Assembly: GCF_003044565.1 (NCBI RefSeq)
Contig: NZ_POXG01000002.1
Coordinates: forward strand, 310,001-374,000
Origin: Neisseria sicca
Lineage (GTDB): Bacteria; Pseudomonadota; Gammaproteobacteria; Burkholderiales; Neisseriaceae
Direction of reading: 5' to 3'
DNA: 64,000 bases
The notes beneath the pieces are model-generated. The model was not told where the DNA came from. It saw only the letters and a list, made by a program, of their open reading frames with translations, and did no database searches. Within the stretch, counting starts at the first letter, position 1. Each line of letters begins with the position of its first letter. Below are positions 8,653-17,274 of this stretch, one piece after another. The position numbers were made by a program, and so were the translations under genes.

Positions 8653-9534
8653 TCAATCCACCCCGGAACCGACAATCCCATTTACACCGGCAGCCTGCGC
8701 CAACCGATACAAGATATGTTGCGGCATATCGTTGTGCCACAACCGCGTGATGTTCGCAATCACCGGCAGATGGCAGGTTTGCCGCACCCTGACAATCGCA
8801 TCCACATCCAAACGATAAGCATGTTCCGGCTCGAAACTCAAAGTCCCCGCCTCGCCCAAGATAATATGGTGATTGCCGCGCAAAGCGATGTGTTCGGCAG
8901 CCGCCAGCCAATCATCGACACGATGATGCTTATCTTTACACAACACTACCGGCGTATTCAGACGACCCACTTCATCCAACAAGACCCGATTCCCCATCAG
9001 CTCTCCGCCCAAATACAAAACGTCTGCCTGCGCGTTCAAAGCCTCATCAATCTGACGCACATCGCGGATACGCACCAAAATCGGTTTTCCCTGCTCATGA
9101 AGCCGCCGAATATCCTGCTGCATCAGTTGGATTCTTGCCTTTTCGCTCCCGTTGTCCATTTCCGCATAAGGTCGTGCCGACAGATAAAACGGATCGACAA
9201 AACCCGCATCCGCATCTCCAATCCGATTGATATCCGCCGTAATATCCAAAACCTTCTCGCCGCCAAACAGCACACCCCGTATCGAAATCTTGCTGTCTTC
9301 AGGCTGCTCCTCCCGACTGATGATTTTCCAATCGTTCAGAACCCGGAACACGCGCTCCACATCGGGCAGCCGCGCCAATTCATTGGAATGGAAGACCCGC
9401 TCGTCGCCCAGCGCGCCGATAATCGTCCTTTCTTCACCACGCGAAATATGTTCCCGCAAACCGCGGCTGCGAATCGTATCCACCACCCGTTGGACAGACT
9501 CCTCGTTCGACCATTTGCGCATTACGATAATCAT
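8653..9534 (-). CDS. DAHP-synthase-like protein lacking catalytic motifs
   Basis: 293 residues from the ATG at 9532-9534 (GAGGAGGGTG ribosome-binding site; the frame is open a further 23 codons). Residues 1-75 (MIIVMRKWSNEESV ... FRVLNDWKIISRE) look like the ferredoxin-like regulatory domain of AroF/AroG-beta DAHP synthases such as that of Thermotoga. The remainder has the length and rhythm of the TIM barrel, but expected motifs are replaced: the GPCS segment by TADINRIGD, KPRTS by YLSARPYA, LKRG by LCKDKH, and DPSHSGG by NITRLWHN. It therefore probably does not make DAHP; a regulatory or ligand-binding role is inference. Flanked by a candidate sRNA and the divergent asmA-like gene. Confidence 0.6.
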   Translation of the reverse strand: MIIVMRKWSNEESVQRVVDTIRSRGLREHISRGEERTIIGALGDERVFHSNELARLPDVERVFRVLNDWKIISREEQPEDSKISIRGVLFGGEKVLDITADINRIGDADAGFVDPFYLSARPYAEMDNGSEKARIQLMQQDIRRLHEQGKPILVRIRDVRQIDEALNAQADVLYLGGELMGNRVLLDEVGRLNTPVVLCKDKHHRVDDWLAAAEHIALRGNHHIILGEAGTLSFEPEHAYRLDVDAIVRVRQTCHLPVIANITRLWHNDMPQHILYRLAQAAGVNGIVGSGVD

Positions 9535-9775
9535 CGACACCCTCCTCAAACCAATAGAACCTGCATTATATAGCCATGTTTTATCAAAACGATACCTCAA
9601 CACAAAGGTGCGCGCACCAACCGTCTGCCTTCATATCCAAACAACATGGTCAGATATCGGGTCGTCTGAAATCCGTATCCCACCACTCAGCCCCATTCGC
9701 AACCCTCTGTCCCACCGCGCCAACCATCCCAAGGGCATGTGTTATACTTTTACTCTTTAATCTTTATTTGTACCC

Positions 9776-11902
9776 ATGAACCTTCTGCCAAACTCCGGAA
9801 AATTCTGGCTGAAATTCTTCGTCTTCAGCCTCACAGCGGTCATCATTGCCGCAGCCGGACTGTACGCATCGGTTTACAACTTCTTCACACCCAAACGCAT
9901 CGAAACCCTTACCCAATCCGCCCTGCAATCAACCCAACGCACCATCCGCTTCAGCCCCGAAATCCAGCGCAGTTGGTTCCCCCGCCCTACCCTTACCCTC
10001 AAAAACGTCGTCATCTCCTACCCCAACAGCACGCAAGCCGCCATCCATATTAAAGAGACCAACATCGGAATCGGCTGGAGCAGCCTGTGGAACGACTCAC
10101 CCATTATCGAAAAATGGGTGCTTAAAGGCGCAGATGTTTCAATCGAACGCGCCGAAAACGGCAAATGGAGCCTGCAAGACCTTTGGCAGCAGCCCCGCAA
10201 CGCAGCCACCCTCAACCGCCTCGTCGTAGAAAACAGCACCCTGCGCCTAAGACTCGACAACACACCGTACACCATCGAAGGCTTCGGTCTCAACCTCCGT
10301 TCGGAAGATTCCAACGGCCGCCGCTTCAAAATCAACGGCAACATCCGCAACCCTCAGTTCCCACTCGAATGGAACGGCAACGGCCTGCTTAAAACCAACG
10401 CAGCAAACTGGAGCATTCCCGAGCTGAGCTTTGAAGCGCAAAGCCGCCGTGACCAAGACACAGTAAAAATCAACATGACCAGCGCCTTAGATTGGCAAAC
10501 TCAAAACCACACCCTGCAAGTCAGCAATATCAACCTACGTGCAGAAAGCGTTCAACGCAACCTCCACCTGACCGCCCAAGCGCCCCTGCTCATCTTCAAA
10601 GACAACCATCTCAACCTCAATACCGTCAGCGGAGCCTTTACCGCAGGCTCGCCCGACAGCCAATGGGACGGCTCCTTCAAACTCGACAAAACCAATCTGC
10701 GTCCGAGTGTCATTACTCTTGACAGCTTCGAGCTCAACGGCAGATACAAAAACCAACTGCACCAAACCAGCTTTACCGTCAGCGGCCCCATGTTGTGGCA
10801 GAAAAAAACCGGTTTACAATCCGACAACGTGCGCATTACCACCCTGCAAGACACCGTCAACCGACTGCCCCAACCGCGCTTTATCAGCATGCTCGACGGC
10901 AATTTCAACCTGACCGATTCCGGCAACTGGCAAGGCAGCTTCAAAGGCACGTTCGACCGCCAACCTTTTGCCTTGAGCTTAAAATACCAAACCCAAGCCG
11001 AGCAAAAACCCAAACTCGAAGCAGGCGTCGCCCTGCAAAAACTCAACCTCACCCCCTACCTGGAAGACTTTCAAGCCGGTTCAGACGCCCCCTACCCGAA
11101 ATTCCTCAACCATGACAACACTCCCGATATCGAAGCCAGCATCAAGGTCAACAATATCCAAACGCCCGGCTTCCAATTGGACAATGTCGAAACCCGGCTG
11201 ACCGCCAATAACGAACATATCACTCTGAGCAACTTCAAAGCCGGACTCTACGGAGGCCGTACCGAGGGCGGCATCAGCATAGCCAACACCAATCCCCTCT
11301 CCTACCACCTCCAACAAAACGCAGAAAGCGTACAAATCCAACCCTTGCTGCAAGACCTGTTCGGCTTCCACAGCTTCAGCGGCAACGGCAACGCTGTCAT
11401 CGACCTGACTGCCAAAGGCAACAACCGCGAACAACTGCTCAAAAACCTCAACGGTATGTTGACCCTCAACATCTCCGAAGGCGCATGGCACGGCATCGAC
11501 ATGGACAACATCCTCAAAAACGGCATCATCAGCAAAGACAACACCAACCAAACCCCGCCGCCCAAAACCCCTTTCCACCATTTCGTCCTCAACAGCGAAA
11601 TCGACAAAGGCATCAGCCGACACGTCAACACCGAACTCTTTTCCGACAGCCTGAACGTTGTCAGCAGCGGCTACACCAACCTCAGCACCCAAGAGCTATC
11701 GGAAGACCTGCTCATCCGCAATGCTCTGAACCCGCAAAACAAACCCATTCCGCTCAAAATCAGAGGCACGGTGCAAAACCCGTCCATCACCATCGACTAC
11801 AACCGCCTGACCGACGGCCTCAACAGCCCGCAGGAAAAACAAAAAGCGCTCGAAAACACCCTGCGCGAACAATGGCAATGGATCAATCCCAACCGCAAAT
11901 AA
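9776..11902 (+). CDS. AsmA family protein
   Basis: 708 residues. One N-terminal membrane anchor (about 10-32) is followed by a large periplasmic region. The AsmA N-terminal pattern is seen (FFTPKRIETLTQSALQST ... TLTLKNVVISYP ... GADVSIERAENGKWSLQDLW), as is the C-terminal AsmA_2 segment (GNGNAVIDLTAKGNN ... LNGMLTLNISEGAWHGIDM, about 540-580). Family members such as AsmA, TamB and YhdP are thought to form lipid-transfer bridges between the inner and outer membranes and influence phospholipid/LPS balance. Specific role unknown. A strong uptake-sequence terminator follows. Confidence 0.85.
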   Translation: MNLLPNSGKFWLKFFVFSLTAVIIAAAGLYASVYNFFTPKRIETLTQSALQSTQRTIRFSPEIQRSWFPRPTLTLKNVVISYPNSTQAAIHIKETNIGIGWSSLWNDSPIIEKWVLKGADVSIERAENGKWSLQDLWQQPRNAATLNRLVVENSTLRLRLDNTPYTIEGFGLNLRSEDSNGRRFKINGNIRNPQFPLEWNGNGLLKTNAANWSIPELSFEAQSRRDQDTVKINMTSALDWQTQNHTLQVSNINLRAESVQRNLHLTAQAPLLIFKDNHLNLNTVSGAFTAGSPDSQWDGSFKLDKTNLRPSVITLDSFELNGRYKNQLHQTSFTVSGPMLWQKKTGLQSDNVRITTLQDTVNRLPQPRFISMLDGNFNLTDSGNWQGSFKGTFDRQPFALSLKYQTQAEQKPKLEAGVALQKLNLTPYLEDFQAGSDAPYPKFLNHDNTPDIEASIKVNNIQTPGFQLDNVETRLTANNEHITLSNFKAGLYGGRTEGGISIANTNPLSYHLQQNAESVQIQPLLQDLFGFHSFSGNGNAVIDLTAKGNNREQLLKNLNGMLTLNISEGAWHGIDMDNILKNGIISKDNTNQTPPPKTPFHHFVLNSEIDKGISRHVNTELFSDSLNVVSSGYTNLSTQELSEDLLIRNALNPQNKPIPLKIRGTVQNPSITIDYNRLTDGLNSPQEKQKALENTLREQWQWINPNRK

Positions 11903-11905
11903 CCC

Positions 11906-11940
11906 AAAGGTCGTCTGAAAACCGTTTTCAGACGACCTTT
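11906..11940 (+). terminator. Uptake-sequence hairpin terminator after the asmA-like gene
   Basis: AAAGGTCGTCTGAAAAC and GTTTTCAGACGACCTTT pair almost without a loop. Confidence 0.75.
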
Positions 11941-12194
11941 AGCTTTATGAATCCATTGGATAGAGGATACACAAAAGATAATGATGCAGAACAGACGTTG
12001 ACCGATTTTCAGACGACCTGCCTAGCCACACGGCAATCCGCCTTGTCACGGTTCGCAAGAAAATGAAGCTAAAACTGACTGATACGCAGATACCCCTTCT
12101 TCCGCTAAACAGAAGAAGGGGTATTTTATTGCCGACCAGAATTTTGACTTATGGCAAGATGTGTGAAAAAACGTGAGGCCGTCTGAAAAAAACG

Positions 12195-12321
12195 ATTGCC
12201 AATTTTTACCGTTAGAGTATAGTTCTTAATAACTATTTTTCAGCTAGTTCCTTATATCTATCTTTGCAACCTTGGATAAGTAGTTGCCATTGGGTACCCC
12301 GCCCGGCGGCAACATTTTTTT
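12195..12321 (+). ncRNA. Candidate small RNA E1 (with promoter), upstream of the TonB receptor
   Basis: A sigma70-like promoter TTGCCA-16 bp-TATAGT (-10 at 12218-12223) starts the element; transcription would begin near 12230. It ends in a hairpin, GTTGCC (12283-12288) with GGCAAC (12308-12313), followed by ATTTTTTT. About 90 nt of non-coding RNA is predicted. The body matches the element at 19012-19107 block by block: TATAGTTCTT, then ACTA.TTTC, TAGTTC.TTA and CTTGGATA, then the hairpin. It could also act as a leader/attenuator of the receptor gene starting 150 bp downstream. Confidence 0.6.
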
Positions 12322-12470
12322 ATCCGCAAGGGTTTGATAAATTTTATTCGTTTTATCTGAAGAAGGTCGTCTGAAAAACATAATACTTTGAATATTTATA
12401 GTTTTTATGGTTATAAATATCAAATAAAAATAAACATTTTACGACAACAGCTTTATCTGGAATCAATCAA

Positions 12471-14684
12471 ATGAACAATACAAACAAAGAGAAACTTTTC
12501 AAACTCAGCACCTTGGCGTTCTGCCTTGCCGCGCTGCCGCAAGCCGTTCACGCCTCTGAAGAAGTGCAGCAGGTCGAATTAAAGCAGGTCAATGTGGTCG
12601 GCAAAAACCGCAGCCTGCGTACCGAAAATCAAAACAGCTACACCGTATCCGCGATGCGCTCGACTACGGGATTGGTGCTTTCTCCGAGGGAAATTCCCCA
12701 ATCCGTCAGCGTCATCACCAAAAAACAACTTGAAGATCAAGGCGTGACCAGCCTCGAAGGCGCGTTGCAAAACGCTACGGGCGTCAACGTCTTCAAAAGC
12801 GGCGGGCGCACGCATTTCATGTCGCGCGGCTATTTTATCGAGCAACTTGAAGAAGACGGCATTGCCACTCAAATCGGTTCGCCCGGCGGATTTGGCTTGG
12901 GCGGTCCGTCCGGCGACCCGACCAGCGTAACCGATATAGCGATGTACGACCGCATCGAAGTGGTACGGGGCGCAGCCGGGCTGACGCAGGCAAACAACGA
13001 ACCGGGCGGCACGATTAACGCCGTCCGTAAGAAACCGACCTCCAAACGCCAGCTTTCCGCCGATTTGACGGTCAACACATGGGGCAGAGTGGGCGGCACG
13101 TTTGACGCGTCGGGCGCTTTAAGCCCTGAACACGGCCTGCGCGGACGCTTTGTCGGCTCGGTTGGCGGCAACAAAACCTTCCAAGACCAGTCCGGCGGAC
13201 GTGACATCCTGCTTTACGGCGTGATGGACAAAGACATCGGCGACAACAGCAAGCTCACTTGGGGCGCGAGCTATCTCAACCAAACCAAAACGCCCGACCC
13301 CGACGGCCTGCCCATGCGCGCAGACGGCAAAGAATGGAAACGCAGCCGCTATCTCGGCGCAGATTGGAACGAAGCTCGTCTGAAAAAACACAACCTCTTT
13401 GCCGAGTTTGAACATTATTTCAACGACAACTGGAAACTGAGCAGCAAGCTGGACTGGCGCAAAAGCGACAATTCAAAAGAATATTACACGCTGGGCGGTA
13501 CGGGCAACGGCATAGGCGTGGACGGTTTGGGCAAAACTTACAGCTTCGACCGTTACGACACGGACAGCCGCCAGTTTACTTTTCAAAACAACCTGACCGG
13601 TCGCATCTTCGCCTTCGGTCAAAGCCACGACCTCTTCTTCATGCACAGCTATTCCAGAGAGAAGATGAGTACGGGCAACCGTTGGTTCGACGATGGCAGC
13701 ACCTATAACGCAGATGCATTCAACGGCAGCGAAAAAGCCAAACCCGATTGGGACGACGCTACCGCCAAGTCACGCGGCGGCAACGGCAGCTACCGCACCC
13801 ATGCCTTCGGTTTGGGCGCGCGCATCAATCCTACCGACAAACTGCACGTCATCGTCGGCGGACGCTACACCAACTGGCACCGCAACCTCTACTGGGACAG
13901 AAACCTCAAAGACAGCTCGGAAGGCACGTATTACGCGCTCAAACGCAACCGCTTCATCCCCTATGCCGGCATCACTTACGACATCACGCCTAAGCAAAGC
14001 GTTTACGCCGCCTATACATCTATCTTTAAACAAACGATGAACCGCGACTACAACGACAACCTGCTGCCGCCGATTATGGGGCGTAACTACGAAATCGGCT
14101 GGAAAGGCGAATGGAACGAAGGCCGTCTGAATACTTCCGTCGCGCTCTACCGCACCGACAAGGACAACAACAACCAGCGCGTCAATGCCCGTCCGCACCC
14201 TTATTGGGAACCGTTGGATCAAAGCAGCCGCGGTTTGGACGCTGAAATTTCCGGCAGCCTGACCGACGGTTGGCAGGTTTACGCAGGCTACACCTTCAAC
14301 CACAGCACCAACCGCAACAGCGTCGGGGACAATGTTGAATCGCGCCGAAAAGGCTACAACTTCAGCAGCCATACGCCGAAACATATGTTCCGCCTCTACA
14401 CCAGCTATATCCTGCCGGTGGATGACAGCAAATGGACGGTCGGTCTGGGGGTAAAGAGCAGCAGCAAAACCGCCAATTCCTACGGCTCCATCAAGCAAGG
14501 CGGCTACACGGTTTGGAATACCAACGTCCAATACCGCCCAAGCAAAAACCTGCAACTGGGACTGGCGGTCAACAACCTGACCGACAAACGCTACTACGAA
14601 AACCAATACAGCCGTGCCGCCAACAGCGGCAACTTCTACGGCGAACCGCGCAACGCCGTGTTCAGCCTGAAATGGAAGATGTAG
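12471..14684 (+). CDS. TonB-dependent siderophore receptor
   Basis: 737 residues. A signal peptide (about 1-28, cleavage after VHA) is followed by a TonB-box-like segment (LKQVNVVGK), a plug domain (about 60-190, with IPQSVSVITKKQLED and DRIEVVRGAAG at about 160) and a 22-strand barrel ending AVFSLKWKM. The pattern belongs to the FhuE/FoxA/FpvA class, outer-membrane gates for ferric siderophores powered by TonB-ExbBD. The ligand cannot be told; Neisseria generally use siderophores made by others. It is paralogous to the broken receptor right downstream. The 11903-12470 gap upstream holds sRNA candidate E1 and is A+T-rich next to the start. Confidence 0.88.
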   Translation: MNNTNKEKLFKLSTLAFCLAALPQAVHASEEVQQVELKQVNVVGKNRSLRTENQNSYTVSAMRSTTGLVLSPREIPQSVSVITKKQLEDQGVTSLEGALQNATGVNVFKSGGRTHFMSRGYFIEQLEEDGIATQIGSPGGFGLGGPSGDPTSVTDIAMYDRIEVVRGAAGLTQANNEPGGTINAVRKKPTSKRQLSADLTVNTWGRVGGTFDASGALSPEHGLRGRFVGSVGGNKTFQDQSGGRDILLYGVMDKDIGDNSKLTWGASYLNQTKTPDPDGLPMRADGKEWKRSRYLGADWNEARLKKHNLFAEFEHYFNDNWKLSSKLDWRKSDNSKEYYTLGGTGNGIGVDGLGKTYSFDRYDTDSRQFTFQNNLTGRIFAFGQSHDLFFMHSYSREKMSTGNRWFDDGSTYNADAFNGSEKAKPDWDDATAKSRGGNGSYRTHAFGLGARINPTDKLHVIVGGRYTNWHRNLYWDRNLKDSSEGTYYALKRNRFIPYAGITYDITPKQSVYAAYTSIFKQTMNRDYNDNLLPPIMGRNYEIGWKGEWNEGRLNTSVALYRTDKDNNNQRVNARPHPYWEPLDQSSRGLDAEISGSLTDGWQVYAGYTFNHSTNRNSVGDNVESRRKGYNFSSHTPKHMFRLYTSYILPVDDSKWTVGLGVKSSSKTANSYGSIKQGGYTVWNTNVQYRPSKNLQLGLAVNNLTDKRYYENQYSRAANSGNFYGEPRNAVFSLKWKM

Positions 14685-14791
14685 TCCGTCTGCGGTAGCA
14701 AAATTAAAAAAAACAATAACCAAATCATATTCGGCAATCTATCCGACCTGCTCCTGACAGACAGGAAACGGTTGCCGTTGTTGTAAAAGTA

Positions 14792-14838
14792 AGAGGTCAT
14801 CTGAAAACTGCCGTTTGAGTTTTCAGACGACCCTCTTT
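14792..14838 (+). terminator. Hairpin between the two receptor genes
   Basis: AGAGGTCATCTGAAAACT (one mismatch to the uptake sequence) pairs with AGTTTTCAGACGACCCTCTT. Confidence 0.6.
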
Positions 14839-14877
14839 CCCATAAAAACCTCTTAACTCCCACCTGAAGGAGCTGCG

Positions 14878-15438
14878 ATGAACCATCCGATTCGTTATGC
14901 CTATCTGCTTGCCGTCGTCCCGCTGCAACTTTCCGCCCAAACCGCCGAACAGACGGAACATGTTGACCTGCCCACCGTTAACGTAACCGGACAAAGCCGT
15001 ACTGCTTCGCGCGACAGTTATACCGTGCCGGTCATGTCCACCGCCACCGGCCTGCCGATCTCCCCCAAAGACACGCCGCAATCCGTCAGCGTCATTACGC
15101 GCAAACAGATGGATGATTCGGGTGCGACCACGCTGGAAGAGGCGTTGAAAACCACAACGGGGCTGAATATTTACAAACAGGGTTTCCAAACCCGCTTTCA
15201 ATCCAGAGGCTTCGACATCGCGCAGATCAGCGAAGACGGTGTCAATTCGACTGTCTGCACCATGTGCGGCAACAATCCGCACGATACCAAACAGCTGACC
15301 GATACCGCACTTTACGACCGCATCGAAGTCGTGCGCGGTGCGACAGGTATGCATAAAGCACAAAGTTTTGGGCATTTTTACACTCAACGCACTTACGGCA
15401 CGATTTTTAACTCATTAGTGGCACTATTGATAACATAA
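14878..15438 (+). pseudogene. TonB-dependent siderophore receptor, N-terminal fragment
   Basis: A strong AAGGAG site precedes the ATG. The fragment encodes a signal peptide, TonB-box region (LPTVNVTGQ) and plug up to DRIEVVRGATG (about residue 157), closely parallel to the upstream receptor. After about 15350 similarity stops; the frame continues through unrelated A+T-rich DNA (GMHKAQSFGHF...) to a stop at 15436-15438. Expression would give a plug without a barrel, so function is lost. The matching barrel half lies at 16002-17039. Confidence 0.85.
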
Positions 15439-15902
15439 ATATCTTTACTCTGAGCGGCATGCGTGCAGGTATAGCTTGAACCAGATGAACCAGTTGTATA
15501 CCATGTATCACCTTGAAAGTAATATTCATAAGTTTGCCAGCCTGTGTAACCGCCATATGTATTTTTAGCATTGACATTCACGCAAGCAAAATACACTGGA
15601 AAACCTGACCAGCCTTTACCCTTGTGTGAGCTTTTAAATGCGGAATGAAAACCATCAAACGATAACGCAGTTGTATAAAATACTTTGACAGGTTTCATGT
15701 AAAATTCAATTTTTGCGCTGTCATAATCTAACAAATTTCTTTGCAAATGTTGTCTAACGCTAGATTGGTAATTGCTTGGATAAGCACCATAATTTGCGCT
15801 GTGAATTTGCTTCATAGATAAGGTATCTAACACAGGTTTGATGGTGGTACAGCCTGACAATAATGCCAAAGTGGTCAATGAATAAATAATAAATTTTTTC
15901 AC
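15393..15902 (-). CDS. Lipoprotein of unknown function in the inserted cassette
   Basis: 169 residues from a GTG at 15900-15902 (GTGAAAAAA) with AGAGG upstream. Lipobox LLSGC with Cys18. The mature part is Tyr/Ser/Gly-rich with YGGYTGWQTYEYYFQGDTW and two Cys. I do not recognise a family. It is markedly A+T-richer than its neighbours, lies antisense to the receptor it interrupts, and its stop codon is about 40 bp from the left break, so it looks like transferred DNA. A hairpin (15906-15930) sits directly upstream of its start. Confidence 0.6.
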   Translation of the reverse strand: MKKFIIYSLTTLALLSGCTTIKPVLDTLSMKQIHSANYGAYPSNYQSSVRQHLQRNLLDYDSAKIEFYMKPVKVFYTTALSFDGFHSAFKSSHKGKGWSGFPVYFACVNVNAKNTYGGYTGWQTYEYYFQGDTWYTTGSSGSSYTCTHAAQSKDIYVINSATNELKIVP

Positions 15903-15905
15903 AAA

Positions 15906-15930
15906 AAAGCCTCTGATAAAATCAAAGGCT
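15906..15930 (-). terminator. Hairpin just upstream of the cassette lipoprotein start
   Basis: AAGCCT and AGGCTT with inner TGAT/ATCA pairing. On the minus strand the stem is followed directly by TTTTTT and then the GTG start. This is either the terminator of a gene left behind in the donor, or an attenuator that also contains the ribosome-binding site. Confidence 0.55.
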
Positions 15931-15934
15931 TATT

Positions 15935-15973
15935 CTAGCATTTTTTGCTAGCATTTTTTGCTAGCATTTTTTG
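15935..15973. repeat. Three tandem copies of a 13-bp unit
   Basis: CTAGCATTTTTTG is repeated perfectly at 15935-15947, 15948-15960 and 15961-15973, at the right junction of the inserted cassette. Confidence 0.95.
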
Positions 15974-16001
15974 TAAATTTATCAATATGTGCCGAGGCAC
16001 A

Positions 16002-17039
16002 CCCTTGAAAGATGGCAACTATCCTGTTTTTTCTTGGACGGGTGATGAAATCGCCAAACCCGATTGGAACAATTCACGCATGCTCGAAACGCGTCAAACC
16101 GTCCCGAATACTCACACGGCGACCATCGCCACCCGCCTGAACCTCACCGACAAATGGCACATCCTGCTTGGTACAAGTTACAGCCGCTGGCGGATGTCCC
16201 AACACTTGTCATGGATGAACAACCCCGACAGAAACTATAAAAAAGACCGCTTCATCCCCTACGCAGGCATTACCTACGACCTCACCCCGCAACAAAACCT
16301 ATATGCTAGCTACACCAGCATTTTTCTTTATCCGGGTGAGTATTACGACATCAACGGCAAGTCTATGTCGCCTGTGATGGGCAACAGCTACGAAATCGGC
16401 TGGAAAGGCGCGTGGAACAACAACAGGCTGAACACCAGCATCGCCCTGTTCCAAACCGAAAAACACAACCAGCCCACAAACACATGGTTGGGTAGAGACC
16501 CCGCAACGGGCAATGTCCGCCCCTTCGTACGCGGCGACCGCGCCATCTACACGCCTGTCCGCATGGAAAGCCGCGGCATTGATGCCGAAATTGCCGGCAA
16601 CATCACCGACGACTGGCAGATTTTTGCGGGCTATACCTTCAACAAAAGGCGTTATACCTCCACCGCTGCCGAGCGTACCGCAGAGCGCAACGGTCGCGGG
16701 GTCGATTTCAGCCAGCACACGCCCCGACATATCTTCCGCCTCAATACCATGTACCGCCTGCCCGGTGTGGCGCGCAAATGGACGGTGGGCGGCGGTGTGA
16801 ACGTCCAAAGCAAATCCAGCCCGATTATGGTGAACGGAGAGAAACAATATTTGGGCGGTTACGCCGTTTGGCATGCAGCCGTACAATACGAGCCCTCCAA
16901 ACACACCAAGCTCAGCCTGAAAGTCGACAACCTGACCGACAAACGCTATTACGAAAGTTACGCCCACCGCGCTACCTACCAAGGACATTTCTACGGACAA
17001 CCGCGCAATGTAACCTTGAACTTCAAGTGGAAGATGTAG
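16002..17039 (+). pseudogene. TonB-dependent siderophore receptor, C-terminal barrel fragment
   Basis: An open frame from 15945 runs to 17039; recognisable receptor sequence begins near LKDGNYPVFSWTGDEIAKPDW (about 16002). It covers the second half of the barrel and ends NFKWKM like the intact paralogue. Compared with that paralogue, about 240 residues (end of plug and first barrel strands) are missing between this fragment and the one at 14878. No signal peptide precedes it, so it cannot be exported alone. Confidence 0.85.
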
Positions 17040-17052
17040 CCATTTTATAAAG

Positions 17053-17093
17053 CGAGGTCGTCTGAAAACACCATCCGGCTTTCAGACGACCTC
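17053..17093 (+). terminator. Uptake-sequence hairpin after the receptor remnant
   Basis: GAGGTCGTCTGAAA and TTTCAGACGACCTC are separated by about 14 bases. Confidence 0.65.
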
Positions 17094-17274
17094 CCGTCCT
17101 GCCGCCATGCTGCCCATCCCGACATGACGGCATCGGTATTTTCATTTGAACATCTGCAAACGGTCGTCTGAAACCCAGCAGGAAACAAAAGCGTCGGATA
17201 GCGTGTCTGATACCGTTGCCCCGCCAATGTAGATTTTCAGACGACCTCCCGCTATTTGTACCAACACACCATCC

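Noticed and set aside
8459..8911. Cys/Arg-rich minus-strand frame of 150 codons
   Set aside because: Mostly an alternate frame of the DAHP-synthase-like gene; no family resemblance.
15935..15973. Tandem repeats as a possible CRISPR array
   Set aside because: Units are 13 bp with no spacers and only three copies.
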